This document shows positions 1 through 8,986 of a DNA stretch of 38,846 bases, piece after piece. The first letter of the stretch is position 1. Each line of letters begins with the position of its first letter. The notes beneath the pieces were generated by a model that saw only the letters and a list, made by a program, of their open reading frames with translations, was not told the origin of the DNA and made no database searches. Source of the DNA: Enterovibrio calviensis DSM 14347 (GTDB lineage Bacteria; Pseudomonadota; Gammaproteobacteria; Enterobacterales; Vibrionaceae); contig NZ_JHZA01000028.1 in NCBI RefSeq assembly GCF_000621165.1, positions 1 to 38,846 of the forward strand. Direction: 5' to 3'. The position numbers and the translations under genes were made by a program.

Positions 1-12
1 AATACCGAAAAT

Positions 13-89
13 GCGCGTGTAGCTCAGCTGGATAGAGTACCTGGCTACGAACCAGGCGGTCGGAGGTTCGAATCCTCCCACGCGCACCA
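13..89 (+). tRNA. tRNA-Arg (anticodon ACG)
   Basis: The sequence folds as a complete cloverleaf of 77 bases with an encoded 3' CCA. The acceptor stem pairs GCGCGTG (13-19) with CACGCGC (79-85). The anticodon stem CCTGG/CCAGG encloses the loop CTACGAA, giving anticodon ACG at 47-49. The T arm contains GGTTCGAATCC. A34 is expected to be deaminated to inosine, so this tRNA reads CGU, CGC and CGA. In vibrios it commonly belongs to a tRNA-Ser/tRNA-Arg cluster downstream of csrA, so more copies may lie to the left of the window. No terminator is obvious just after it. Confidence 0.97.
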
Positions 90-544
90 TTTCATCTTCG
101 TTTTACTTCCCGCACTACACATTTGAATTTCAATTCATTTTTTTTGACTAATTTCTCAAATTCTCAATTGTTAAATCTTTTATTCACAACGCCCATTATT
201 CATTTTTGATGCTTTCTGGCATGTCTTGGCTATTTATGGCTGAAATACGCTATTAACCCTCTGAAGCTAGTGCTTTTATCGTGTCAATTTTGACAACAAA
301 GTCACCCGCTCGAATCGCGTTTGTTTTTAACAATATGGCAACATTTGAGTGTATTTATTGCGTCAGAGGCCGAAAATGGCAGAAATGTTAGGTATTACAG
401 GATTGTCATTATTGTGATTTGTTAGTATTTTGACCAACTACTTAACTGAATAAGTAAATTCTCAACAAAATGTAAGTCACATTCAGAGAATGGTTGTTGC
501 TGACTGGCTGGTTAGCCAATTGGTTAAATGGAAGGAAAACACCT
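90..544. other. Intergenic region upstream of oadG
   Basis: This is an AT-rich stretch of about 455 bases between the tRNA and oadG without a supportable gene. The promoter of the oad operon should lie here, but no -35/-10 pair is convincing. An inverted repeat TGTCAA-TT-TTGACA lies at 282-295 and could be an operator. A lone TGTGA half-site occurs near 414. Neither is strong enough to name a regulator. Confidence 0.5.
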
Positions 545-790
545 ATGGATTTGGGAAGCACACTCGAGCAAGCCGCTACGCTGATGTTTACAGGCATGGC
601 TGTGGTTTTCGTCTTTCTCACCATTTTGATCGCTTTGGTCAATTTGATGTCTCGTCTCGTCCCCGAAGAGTTGCCGCCTCAGGTAACTTCGACCACCACA
701 CCTAATCAAAATAATAATGGTCAAATTTCTGGGGACACTATCGCTGCGATTTCTGCAGCGGTGCATAAATATCGTAGTCGCCAGCGCTAG
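545..790 (+). CDS. oadG: Oxaloacetate decarboxylase gamma subunit
   Basis: This 81-residue protein has one N-terminal membrane helix (about residues 12-36, rich in L, V, F and I) followed by a polar, Asn/Thr/Gln-rich tail. That is the layout of OadG, the small subunit that anchors and assembles the Na+-translocating oxaloacetate decarboxylase and contributes to Zn2+ binding. I chose the ATG at 545 over an in-frame ATG at 494 because it has AAGGA a few bases upstream and gives the usual family length and N-terminus. It is the first gene of oadG-oadA-oadB, 37 bases before oadA. Small subunits diverge quickly, so the identification rests on context as much as on sequence. Confidence 0.9.
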   Translation: MDLGSTLEQAATLMFTGMAVVFVFLTILIALVNLMSRLVPEELPPQVTSTTTPNQNNNGQISGDTIAAISAAVHKYRSRQR

Positions 791-827
791 CTGATGCGAA
801 ACATACAATTACAAGGAGTTATGTCGT

Positions 828-2621
828 ATGTCTAAGCCACTCGCTATTACAGATGTCGTTTTGCGTGATGCTCACCAGTCGCTGTTTGCGACACGTATGC
901 GTCTTGATGACATGTTACCCATCGCTGCGGCGCTTGATGATGTCGGTTACTGGTCTCTCGAAACATGGGGTGGGGCGACGTTTGATGCGTGTATCCGTTT
1001 CCTTGGTGAAGACCCATGGGTTCGTTTGCGTGAGCTGAAAAAAGCCATGCCGAAAACACCGATGCAAATGCTACTACGTGGTCAGAATCTTTTAGGTTAT
1101 CGCCATTACGCTGATGACGTTGTAGAAAAATTTGTTGAACGTGCACATGCAAATGGCATGGATGTTTTCCGTATCTTTGATGCGATGAACGATGTGCGTA
1201 ACTTTGAAAAAGCCGTGAAGTCGGCAGTTGATGTTGGTGCACACGCACAAGGCACATTGTCTTACACCACTAGCCCTCACCACACACTCGATACATGGAC
1301 TGATCTCGCCAAGCGTCTTGAAGACTTGGGTTGTCACTCACTGTGTATCAAAGACATGTCAGGCCTGCTTCGTCCTTATGAAGCTGAAGAGCTTATTAAG
1401 CGCATTAAGGCGTCTTGTGATATTCCGCTGGCACTGCATTGTCATGCGACCACCGGTCTTTCTACAGCGACGGCAGTGAAAGCCGCTGAAGCGGGTCTCG
1501 ATATCCTTGATACCGCGATCTCTTCGATGAGCTCCACCTACGGTCACACCCCAACAGAAACGGTTGTTGCGATGCTGCAAGGCACTGAGCGCGACACCGG
1601 TTTGCAGCTTGATAAGATCGAACCTATTGCCGCGTACTTCCGTGAAGTGCGTAAAAAATACGCCAAGTTTGAAGGCCAGCTCAAGGGTGTAGATTCTCGC
1701 ATTCTGATTGCTCAAGTGCCGGGTGGCATGCTGACAAACATGGAAGGTCAGTTGAAAGAGCAGGGTGCTGCTGATCGCATGGACGAAGTGTTGGAGGAAA
1801 TCCCACGAGTTCGTAAAGATCTTGGCTTCATTCCTTTGGTTACGCCAACGTCGCAAATTGTTGGAACGCAAGCCGTCATCAACGTATTGACGGGCGAGCG
1901 CTACAAGAGCATTACCAAAGAAACTGCAGGTATTCTGAAAGGCGAGTACGGTGCAGCACCATCAAAGGTTGATGCAGAACTGCAAGCGCGCGTATTGGAT
2001 GGTGCTGAACCAATCACATGCCGCCCAGCAGATTTACTGGAAGCTGAACTTCACTCGTTAACCGATGAGCTTATTGCTAAATCGAAAGAAGACGGCATTT
2101 TGCTCGCTGAGGCACAAATCGATGATGTGTTGACCTACGCCTTGTTCCCACAAGTCGGCCTGAAGTTCCTTAAAAACCGCGGTAACCCTGACGCATTCGA
2201 ACCTGTCCCAGGCAGTGAAAAAGATATTGCGCCAACTGCCGCTTCAGCATCAGCGCCTGCAGCAGCTGGCGACACAGAAGCTTACAGCGTTCAAGTGAAT
2301 GGTCAGGTGTTTGATGTGGTTGTTGGCCCTCAAGGCGAGCTGACCTCTGTCACCCCAACTGCTTCATCACAATCTGCTCCTGTCGCACAAGCGCCAACCG
2401 CAGGTACGGCTGAAGCCGTGGCAGCGCCGCTTGCGGGTAATATCTTTAAAGTGATTGCCAAGCAAGGCAGCCAAGTTCAAGAAGGTGATGTGTTGATCAT
2501 TCTTGAAGCGATGAAGATGGAAACTGAAGTTCGCGCAATTCGTTCTGGTGTGATTCAAGATGTGATGGTGAAAGAAGGTGACTCAGTTACCGTTGGTTCA
2601 CCATTGATGAACCTAGCGTAA
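828..2621 (+). CDS. oadA: Oxaloacetate decarboxylase alpha subunit (biotin carboxyltransferase)
   Basis: This 597-residue cytoplasmic subunit transfers the carboxyl group of oxaloacetate to biotin, releasing pyruvate. The N-terminus (about 1-270) is an HMGL-like TIM barrel with VLRDAHQS near residue 11 and metal-ligand HCHAT near 204. A conserved PYC/OADA carboxyltransferase domain follows (about 290-460). A flexible Ala/Pro/Ser-rich linker precedes a biotinyl domain (about 530-597) with EAMKMETE, in which K563 is the predicted biotinylated lysine. AAGGAG at 813-818 fixes the start at 828; an ATG at 821 is out of frame. OadB lies 16 bases downstream. Length is typical of the family and nothing is missing. 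Confidence 0.97.
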   Translation: MSKPLAITDVVLRDAHQSLFATRMRLDDMLPIAAALDDVGYWSLETWGGATFDACIRFLGEDPWVRLRELKKAMPKTPMQMLLRGQNLLGYRHYADDVVEKFVERAHANGMDVFRIFDAMNDVRNFEKAVKSAVDVGAHAQGTLSYTTSPHHTLDTWTDLAKRLEDLGCHSLCIKDMSGLLRPYEAEELIKRIKASCDIPLALHCHATTGLSTATAVKAAEAGLDILDTAISSMSSTYGHTPTETVVAMLQGTERDTGLQLDKIEPIAAYFREVRKKYAKFEGQLKGVDSRILIAQVPGGMLTNMEGQLKEQGAADRMDEVLEEIPRVRKDLGFIPLVTPTSQIVGTQAVINVLTGERYKSITKETAGILKGEYGAAPSKVDAELQARVLDGAEPITCRPADLLEAELHSLTDELIAKSKEDGILLAEAQIDDVLTYALFPQVGLKFLKNRGNPDAFEPVPGSEKDIAPTAASASAPAAAGDTEAYSVQVNGQVFDVVVGPQGELTSVTPTASSQSAPVAQAPTAGTAEAVAAPLAGNIFKVIAKQGSQVQEGDVLIILEAMKMETEVRAIRSGVIQDVMVKEGDSVTVGSPLMNLA

Positions 2622-2637
2622 GGGGATAGAGGAAAAC

Positions 2638-3936
2638 ATGGAAGGTTTGTTAATCCTCTGGCAAGGCACTGGCCTTGCCAATTTCCAGATTGGCCAATTG
2701 GTCATGATCTTTGTTGGGTGCATGCTGCTGTTTTTAGCCATCCGCAAAGGTTTTGAACCACTGCTGCTATTGCCGATAGGTTTTGGTGCCATTCTTGCCA
2801 ATATTCCCGAAGTGGGCTTGGCAAACAACGCGATTCAAAATGCCTTGTACGCAGCGAGCCCGGATGTGATGTGGGAGTTTGCCCGTATTCTTGGCCTTGG
2901 CGACGCGAATCCAGAAGTGATTAAAGTGGCGATGGACGGTGCGAACCTCCATCAACTGAAAGAGCTCGATGAAGCGGCTCATGCTGCTAAGTTCTCTGAC
3001 GGTACACTCTACTCCTTCTACAGCGTGGCGATTGCGTCGGGTATTGCACCGCTTCTCATCTTTATGGGTGTGGGCGCAATGACGGACTTTGGTGCGCTTA
3101 TCGCTAACCCTCGCACATTGTGGCTAGGCGCAGCGGCGCAGTTTGGTATCTTCGCAACACTGTTTGGTGCGATTCTACTGAACCTGATTCCTGGTATGGA
3201 GTTCTCGCTCGCCGATGCGGCTTCGATTGCCATCATTGGTGGCGCTGACGGCCCTACAGCCATCTTCCTTGCGAGTAAGCTATCTCCGGATTTGCTGGGT
3301 GCCATTGCGGTTGCAGCATACAGTTACATGGCATTGGTGCCGATCATTCAGCCACCGATCATGAAGCTGTTTACTTCGGAAGAAGAACGTAAGATTGAGA
3401 TGAAGCAGCTACGCCACGTCTCGAAAACCGAAAAGATCATCTTCCCTCTGGCCGTTCTAGTCATGGCGATTATCTTCTTACCATCGGCAACACCGTTGGT
3501 CGGTATGTTCTGTCTGGGTAACCTGATGCGCGAATGTGGTGTGGTAGATCGTCTATCAAATACTGCACAGAATGAGCTTATCAACATCGTCACCATCTTC
3601 TTGGGATTGTCTGTCGGCTCCAAGCTTCAAGCGGAGCAGTTCTTGCACATAGAGACCTTGGGTATTCTTGTGTTGGGCGCGGTCGCATTTAGTATTGGTA
3701 CTGCCGCTGGCGTATTGATGGCGAAATTGCTGAACAAATACAGCAAAGACAATATCAACCCGCTGATTGGTGCCGCTGGTGTTTCTGCAGTGCCAATGGC
3801 AGCGCGAGTGGTTAACAAGGTGGGCTTAGATGCTAACCCACATAACTTCTTGTTGATGCATGCGATGGGCCCTAACGTTGCTGGCGTATTGGGTTCTGCC
3901 GTTGCTGCGGGTGTGCTGTTGGCGCTTGTAGGTTAA
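2638..3936 (+). CDS. oadB: Oxaloacetate decarboxylase beta subunit (Na+ pump)
   Basis: This 432-residue polytopic inner-membrane protein decarboxylates carboxybiotin and couples that step to Na+ export. Many hydrophobic segments are visible. The signature [12 protein letters not shown] near residues 197-208 carries the conserved Asp used for Na+ transport in the family. The C-terminal stretch [14 protein letters not shown] and a conserved [14 protein letters not shown] block also match OadB. The ATG follows GAGGAAAAC directly. It is the last gene of the operon and is followed by a strong terminator at 3983. With OadG and OadA it links oxaloacetate breakdown, for example during citrate or tartrate use, to a sodium motive force. 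Confidence 0.97.
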   Translation: MEGLLILWQGTGLANFQIGQLVMIFVGCMLLFLAIRKGFEPLLLLPIGFGAILANIPEVGLANNAIQNALYAASPDVMWEFARILGLGDANPEVIKVAMDGANLHQLKELDEAAHAAKFSDGTLYSFYSVAIASGIAPLLIFMGVGAMTDFGALIANPRTLWLGAAAQFGIFATLFGAILLNLIPGMEFSLADAASIAIIGGADGPTAIFLASKLSPDLLGAIAVAAYSYMALVPIIQPPIMKLFTSEEERKIEMKQLRHVSKTEKIIFPLAVLVMAIIFLPSATPLVGMFCLGNLMRECGVVDRLSNTAQNELINIVTIFLGLSVGSKLQAEQFLHIETLGILVLGAVAFSIGTAAGVLMAKLLNKYSKDNINPLIGAAGVSAVPMAARVVNKVGLDANPHNFLLMHAMGPNVAGVLGSAVAAGVLLALVG

Positions 3937-3982
3937 AGCGGGTTTAGTCGCTGCACCAAGCAATACAACAAACTGATGAAAT

Positions 3983-4016
3983 AAAGGCGGAAGGCATTGT
4001 GTCTTCCGCCTTTTTT
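3983..4016 (+). terminator. Rho-independent terminator of oadGAB
   Basis: An 11-bp stem AAAGGCGGAAG/CTTCCGCCTTT (3983-3993 with 4003-4013) and a 9-base loop are followed by a T run, immediately downstream of oadB. Confidence 0.93.
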
Positions 4017-4059
4017 ATTGAAACTGAGCAAAGGACATCACACGTATTAAGGACGACAT

Positions 4060-4995
4060 ATGCCTCAGAACCTGCAACTGGCCATTACCGCGTTTGGCGG
4101 ACCTGAAACGCTGCAACTCCAACACACTGATATTCCTGATCCGCAAGATGGGCAAGTTCTCATCAAAGTGGCATTTGCTGGCGTTAACCCTGTTGATGCA
4201 AAAACACGTGCTGGCTTGGGCTGGGGCGCTGAAAAGATAAAAGATATCCTACCTTGGGTGCCTGGCTTCGATGCTGCCGGTGTTGTGGTCAAAGACTCTG
4301 GGACATTTAAAGCCGGCGATCGTGTGGCAGGAAGAATTGTCGAAGGCGGCGGCTACGGTCAGTATTTGTGTGCCAGTGCGGATGCACTGTCTCGCATTCC
4401 TGATGATGTGTCATTTGAAGCGGCTGCATCTCTTCCTGTTGCAGGATTGACGGCGTGGCAGGCGTTGGAATTAGCCGCGCTTCAAGCTGGCGAGAAAGTC
4501 CTGATATTGGCGGGGGCTGGCGGTGTGGGACATATCGCTATTCAACTCGCAAAAGCGCAAGGTGCGAGTGTCTATGCGAGTTGTTCAGCAGCTAATATCG
4601 GCTTTGTCAGCGGCTTAGGTGCGACAGCCTTAGATTACGCAGCTTCTGCGCTTGAAACGCAAGTGACTGATGTCGATGTATTGATTGACCTCGTGGGTGG
4701 TGATGTTGGCGAAGCCGCACTCAAATCCGTTGCTAAAAATGGCCGCGTGGTCACCGTACCGACCATTACTGCCGATCGCATTATCGATGCGGCAAAGCCA
4801 ATGGGTATTGATGTGAAAGGGATGCTGGTGGTGCCAAATCCTGAGCAGATGGATGCCTTGTTGACCATGGTGAATGATGGAAAGGTGCGTGTTGAAATCG
4901 CAAAAACGTATTCGCTTGAAGATGGCGTACAAGCCCATATTGATATTCAAACTGGCCGCACGCGCGGTAAATTACTTTTGGAGATGCCTGAATGA
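4060..4995 (+). CDS. Zinc-independent medium-chain reductase, quinone oxidoreductase-like
   Basis: This 311-residue cytoplasmic protein belongs to the MDR superfamily, quinone oxidoreductase/zeta-crystallin branch. It has a GroES-like N-terminal domain (about 1-125, with GVNPVDAKTR near 41-50) and a Rossmann domain with AGAGGVG at 151-157 for NAD(P)H. The Cys/His zinc ligands of alcohol dehydrogenases are absent, as expected for this branch. The start at 4060 is preceded by AAGGACGAC. The stop overlaps the next gene's ATG by four bases (ATGA), so the two are probably translationally coupled. The true substrate cannot be told from the sequence; NADPH:quinone reductase is the family default. 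Confidence 0.88.
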   Translation: MPQNLQLAITAFGGPETLQLQHTDIPDPQDGQVLIKVAFAGVNPVDAKTRAGLGWGAEKIKDILPWVPGFDAAGVVVKDSGTFKAGDRVAGRIVEGGGYGQYLCASADALSRIPDDVSFEAAASLPVAGLTAWQALELAALQAGEKVLILAGAGGVGHIAIQLAKAQGASVYASCSAANIGFVSGLGATALDYAASALETQVTDVDVLIDLVGGDVGEAALKSVAKNGRVVTVPTITADRIIDAAKPMGIDVKGMLVVPNPEQMDALLTMVNDGKVRVEIAKTYSLEDGVQAHIDIQTGRTRGKLLLEMPE

Positions 4996-5579
4996 GTCGG
5001 TATGACGGCTATGAAGGATTGATATTTGACCTAGATGGAACCTTGTTGGATTCCATGCCTGGTCATTATGCGGCGTGGCAACAAACCGCGGCAGATTTTG
5101 GTTTCCATGTTTCTGAAGAGTGGTATCACACTCGCGGTGGCAGCCCAACGATTCTCACGGCGCGTTCTTTGATTGAACAACTCAACTTAGACGTTGATGC
5201 TCAGGTGCTTGCAGATCATAAGACACAGTGCTTTTCTTCCTTGTTAGAAAATCACCTGACTATCTTGCCGTTTACCGAGGTGGCCCGTCATTTTTCAGGA
5301 AAGATCCCAATGGCAGTGGGCACGGGAACACTGACAGAGCTTGCCTCTCGCATGATGGAAAAGGCCGGGATTCTCGATCTGTTCGATCATGTGGTTGGCG
5401 CTGACCAAGTTGGCGCACACAAACCGTCCCCTGATACATTTCTTCGTTGTGCCGAGTTGCTTGGTGTCGACCCCAAGAAATGTTTAGTGTTTGAAGATGC
5501 GGTATTTGGTTTTGATGCTGCAAAAGCGGCTGGCATGGATGTCATTGATGTTCGGGTGACAGATGTTGGGTTGGATTAG
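4992..5579 (+). CDS. yqaB: HAD-family sugar phosphatase, YqaB-like
   Basis: This 195-residue HAD-superfamily hydrolase has motif I DLDGT with nucleophile D13 and acid D15. Motif II is in MAVGTGT, motif III lysine in AHKPSPDTF, and motif IV acids in VFEDAVFG. The sequence aligns from memory with E. coli YqaB (fructose-1-phosphate/6-phosphogluconate phosphatase), including RPMAVGTG-like and HKP(A/S)PDTFL segments. YqaB is a neighbour of YqaA and lies near gshA in E. coli, which supports orthology. It overlaps the previous gene by 4 bases and the next by 17 bases, indicating one transcript. The substrate is inferred from the family, not shown here. Confidence 0.87.
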   Translation: MSRYDGYEGLIFDLDGTLLDSMPGHYAAWQQTAADFGFHVSEEWYHTRGGSPTILTARSLIEQLNLDVDAQVLADHKTQCFSSLLENHLTILPFTEVARHFSGKIPMAVGTGTLTELASRMMEKAGILDLFDHVVGADQVGAHKPSPDTFLRCAELLGVDPKKCLVFEDAVFGFDAAKAAGMDVIDVRVTDVGLD

Positions 5580-6000
5580 TGGCGACTCCGCGCTGTGGGT
5601 GCTCTTTTCCACCGGATTTCTCAGCGCGACATTGCTTCCAGGTGGTTCGGAAGCCAACCTGATTTTTCTCCTTAAAGAATCGCAATTTAGCCTTGGTGTT
5701 TTAGTGCTCGTTGCCACTTTGGGTAATACCTTAGGTGGCATGACGAACTATTTCATTGGTCGATTCATTCCTGCGCGAACCCTAGAGCAAAAGCATGGTC
5801 AAAAAGCCATTGGCTGGCTGCAACGCTACGGTTATTGGACCTTGCTGTTAAGTTGGCTGCCATTGATTGGTGACCCCCTTTGCTTAGCTGCCGGTTGGCT
5901 GCGGTTAAAACAGCATTGGTGTTGGTTATTGATTGCGACGGGGAAAGCCCTTAGATACATGATATTGGCGCTGGTGACACGGGGCCTGTTTTTAGTTTGA
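5563..6000 (+). CDS. yqaA: YqaA/DedA-type inner-membrane protein
   Basis: This 145-residue protein has four or five hydrophobic segments and the conserved pattern LPGGSEANLIFLL followed by NTLGGMTNYFIGR, which is typical of the YqaA branch of the DedA/SNARE-associated family. Members of the wider family are linked to undecaprenyl-phosphate or phospholipid flipping, but YqaA itself has no established reaction. The start lies inside the end of yqaB (17-base overlap), the usual arrangement for this pair. The M16 peptidase gene begins 22 bases downstream, probably on the same transcript. Confidence 0.87.
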   Translation: MLGWISGDSALWVLFSTGFLSATLLPGGSEANLIFLLKESQFSLGVLVLVATLGNTLGGMTNYFIGRFIPARTLEQKHGQKAIGWLQRYGYWTLLLSWLPLIGDPLCLAAGWLRLKQHWCWLLIATGKALRYMILALVTRGLFLV

Positions 6001-6022
6001 TTTCTATTTGAAAGGATAGTGT

Positions 6023-8875
6023 GTGCGTTATTTTATCCTTACGGCAGCGGTATTTGCGCTGTCTGGGTGCGGTGTCTATTCGACATCACCTGAACCAGTT
6101 CTTCCTATGGGCGTAACTCTCATTGAGAAAAACGAAACCCAAACCCATGGGCAACCATCCATCCCTTACCAAAAATATCAACTCGATAATGGTCTAACTG
6201 TCTTACTGCACCCTGACGATTCCGATCCTTTAGTGCATGTTGACGTCACTTATCATGTGGGTTCTGCCCGTGAAGAGCCTGGAAAATCTGGGTTTGCGCA
6301 TTTCTTCGAGCACATGATGTTTCAAGGATCCAAGCATGTGGGCGACCAGCAGCACTTCAAATACGTCACTGAGTCTGGTGGCAGTGTGAATGGCACCACC
6401 AATCGCGACCGAACTAACTATTACGAAACCGTGCCTGCGAACGAGCTAGAGAAAATGCTTTGGCTTGAATCGGATCGCATGGGTTTTCTGCTAGAGGCCG
6501 TGTCCCAGCGCAAATTCGAAATTCAGCGTGATACGGTAAAGAACGAACGCGCTCAGAATTTTGATAACCGTCCTTATGGATTGGTTCGCGAAACCTTGTC
6601 TGCCGCGTTATATCCGCCGACACACCCTTACAGCTGGCCGACGATTGGCTATGTCGAAGATTTAAACCGTGTTGATGTGGATGATCTCAAAGCCTTCTTC
6701 TTGCGCTGGTATGGGCCGAACAATGCCACGCTAACCATTGGCGGCGACATAGATGTAGAACAGACACTGGCATGGGTGAACAAGTATTTTGGTGATATTC
6801 CGCGCGGAGCAGACGTTGTTGCAGCGGACAAGTGGCCAGTGACCCTCGATAGCGATCGCTTTGTGACGCTTGAAGATAAGATCCAACAACCCATGTTGGT
6901 CATGAGCTGGCCGACGCAATATCCCGATGCGGAATCGACTGTAGCGCTGGATATGCTGGCCTCGGTTCTAGGGCAGGGGCGTAACAGTTTGCTGTACCAA
7001 GAACTGGTTAAGCCGGGCAAAGTCCTGAGCGCCAGTGCTTACCAAGATTGCGCTGAACTCGCGTGTACTTTCCAACTCTACGTACTGGGTAACCAAGGAC
7101 AAGATTTGACCTCGGTTCGTCAAGACGTGTTAAATGTGCTGGATTCGCTGAAAGCACGCGGCATCAAGCAAGACGATCTTGAGCAAGTCAAAGGCAGTGC
7201 AGAAGCAGGCGCGGTTTTCGGCTTACAAAGTGTTCATGGCAAGGTTTCTCAGTTGGCATCAAATGAAACCTTCTACGGCGAGCCTGACAGATTGTCCAAG
7301 TGGCTAGCAGAGCTCAGTGATGTGAGCACCCAAGATGTTGAGCAGGCGTTAACCACGTTTGTATGGCAGCAGCCATCGGTCACGGTGTCTGTCGTTCCTG
7401 CGGGCAAGCTGTCACTGGAAGCCGAGCCACAAAACTTTACCGCAAAGCGTGAAGAGGCAAAACCTTCACCAAGCAACGAACAAGATCTCGCCGCGTTGAT
7501 TGCTCAACAAACAACGCCTGAGAAGTTTGATCGCAGTGTCGCTCCAAAGGCGTCTGGCGCTGTCACCGTGAACGTGCCGACCTTGTATCATTCTGAACTG
7601 GGTAACGGCATTGCAATCACTGGGGCTGAAAGTAATGAAATACCGACAGTGACGATGCACCTTATTATTCCTGCAGGAACCTTGATGGAGCCAGAAGGGA
7701 AGAACGGTTTGGCATCACTGACGGCAGATTTGATCACCGAGGGGACGCTCAATCAAACCAGTGAAGATATAGCTGCCAAGCTAGATCGTTTAGGGTCGAG
7801 TGTCAGCATTAGTGCGTCTGGTCGAAGTACCACCGTGAGCGTTTCTTCATTGACCAAAAACCTAAAAGAAACGCTAATGATTGCTGGCGACATGCTGTTT
7901 AACCCGCGCTTTGAACAGGCCGATTTCGATCGACTGAAAAAGCAGGCTTTAGAGAGCATTCAGTTTAGTCATCAAACGCCACAGTGGCAGGCAAGTCAGG
8001 CTCGTCGTGAAGTGTTGTATCAAGACTCATGGCATGCATTGCCGTCAGAAGGCACGTTTGAAACCTTGGGGCAATTGACGTTAGAGGACGTGAAAGCCTT
8101 CTATGCGGATCACTACACGCCAGACACCGCCAGACTTATTGCGGTTGGCGATCTTGATAAACAAACACTGCTTTCGAAAATTAATGGACTGAGCCAGTGG
8201 AAAGGCAAAAAAGCCACTGCTCCGGCTAAAGCGGCCTTGAAGCCATTGATAGAACCTAAGATTTGGTTGGTCGATAAACCGGATGCGCCACAAAGTGTGG
8301 TGCAAATGGTTCGTCACGCGATGCCTTATGACGCAACGGGCGAGATGTTCAAAACTCAGCTGGCCAACTTCAACCTTGCCGGTAACTTTAACTCACGTTT
8401 GAACCTCAATCTTCGTGAAGACAAAGGCTACACTTACGGAGCAAGTGGCTACGTGGTGGGCGACCAAGACAAAGGGCGTATTGTGTTTCAAGCGCAAGTG
8501 CGTGCCGATAGCACCTTGGAAACCGTGATTGAGATGCAAAATGAGCTGGCTGAAATGTCCCTACAGGGTATGACAGACGATGAGCTTGCGTTCTTGCGTC
8601 TCGCGGTAGGTCAGAAAGATGCGCTGAGTTATGAAACGCCAAGTGATAAGGCCGGTCTTATTGCCAACATCATGCGCCATGAATTGCCGTCAGACTACAA
8701 GACGACTCAAAAGGCGATTATTGATGGGGTGGATAAACAGACGCTAAATGCGTTGTCCAGTAAGTGGTTTGATCCCCAAGACTATCAGGTAATAGTGGTA
8801 GGCGATGCGGATAAACTGGCGCCTTCACTGGCCACATTAGGGTTGCCGATAAAGCGTTTAGTGATTGAGAATTGA
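6023..8875 (+). CDS. M16 family zinc metallopeptidase lipoprotein (two fused M16 units)
   Basis: This 950-residue predicted lipoprotein has a signal peptide with lipobox LSGC and Cys16 as the lipidation site. The first M16 unit has the inverted zinc motif HFFEH (H93, E96, H97) with the distal Glu in KNERAQ (E175), so it should be catalytic. The second unit (about residues 530-950) lacks HxxEH and has the Arg-Tyr type RLNLNLREDKGYTYG segment, the pattern of an inactive clamshell partner. Such proteins degrade short peptides in the periplasm. Translation starts at GTG 6023, with AAAGGAT five bases upstream. V. cholerae carries an insulinase-family gene in the same place next to gshA. Confidence 0.9.
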   Translation: MRYFILTAAVFALSGCGVYSTSPEPVLPMGVTLIEKNETQTHGQPSIPYQKYQLDNGLTVLLHPDDSDPLVHVDVTYHVGSAREEPGKSGFAHFFEHMMFQGSKHVGDQQHFKYVTESGGSVNGTTNRDRTNYYETVPANELEKMLWLESDRMGFLLEAVSQRKFEIQRDTVKNERAQNFDNRPYGLVRETLSAALYPPTHPYSWPTIGYVEDLNRVDVDDLKAFFLRWYGPNNATLTIGGDIDVEQTLAWVNKYFGDIPRGADVVAADKWPVTLDSDRFVTLEDKIQQPMLVMSWPTQYPDAESTVALDMLASVLGQGRNSLLYQELVKPGKVLSASAYQDCAELACTFQLYVLGNQGQDLTSVRQDVLNVLDSLKARGIKQDDLEQVKGSAEAGAVFGLQSVHGKVSQLASNETFYGEPDRLSKWLAELSDVSTQDVEQALTTFVWQQPSVTVSVVPAGKLSLEAEPQNFTAKREEAKPSPSNEQDLAALIAQQTTPEKFDRSVAPKASGAVTVNVPTLYHSELGNGIAITGAESNEIPTVTMHLIIPAGTLMEPEGKNGLASLTADLITEGTLNQTSEDIAAKLDRLGSSVSISASGRSTTVSVSSLTKNLKETLMIAGDMLFNPRFEQADFDRLKKQALESIQFSHQTPQWQASQARREVLYQDSWHALPSEGTFETLGQLTLEDVKAFYADHYTPDTARLIAVGDLDKQTLLSKINGLSQWKGKKATAPAKAALKPLIEPKIWLVDKPDAPQSVVQMVRHAMPYDATGEMFKTQLANFNLAGNFNSRLNLNLREDKGYTYGASGYVVGDQDKGRIVFQAQVRADSTLETVIEMQNELAEMSLQGMTDDELAFLRLAVGQKDALSYETPSDKAGLIANIMRHELPSDYKTTQKAIIDGVDKQTLNALSSKWFDPQDYQVIVVGDADKLAPSLATLGLPIKRLVIEN

Positions 8876-8909
8876 ACGTAATTTTTAGGCAGATAAGCTA
8901 ACAGTAAAA

Positions 8910-8960
8910 CAGTGAGATGGCTTTTGTTCGAGAGAGTGATTATCCTTAGCCATCTTACTG
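8910..8960 (+). terminator. Long-loop hairpin between M16 gene and gshA
   Basis: A 13-bp inverted repeat CAGTGAGATGGCT (8910-8922) and AGCCATCTTACTG (8948-8960), with one G-U pair, encloses a loop of 25 bases and is followed by CTTTC. It could end the M16 transcript or shape the gshA leader. The long loop and poor T run make a standard terminator uncertain. Confidence 0.4.
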
Positions 8961-8986
8961 CTTTCAACATATAAACGAGTACAGCC

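Noticed and set aside
282-295. TGTCAA-TT-TTGACA inverted repeat as an oad operator
   Set aside because: It contains a TTGACA hexamer, but no -10 follows at a suitable distance and the repeat occurs once, so no function is claimed.
1359-1871. 170-codon open frame opposite oadA
   Set aside because: It is antisense to a well-supported enzyme gene with no start signal and no recognisable domain.
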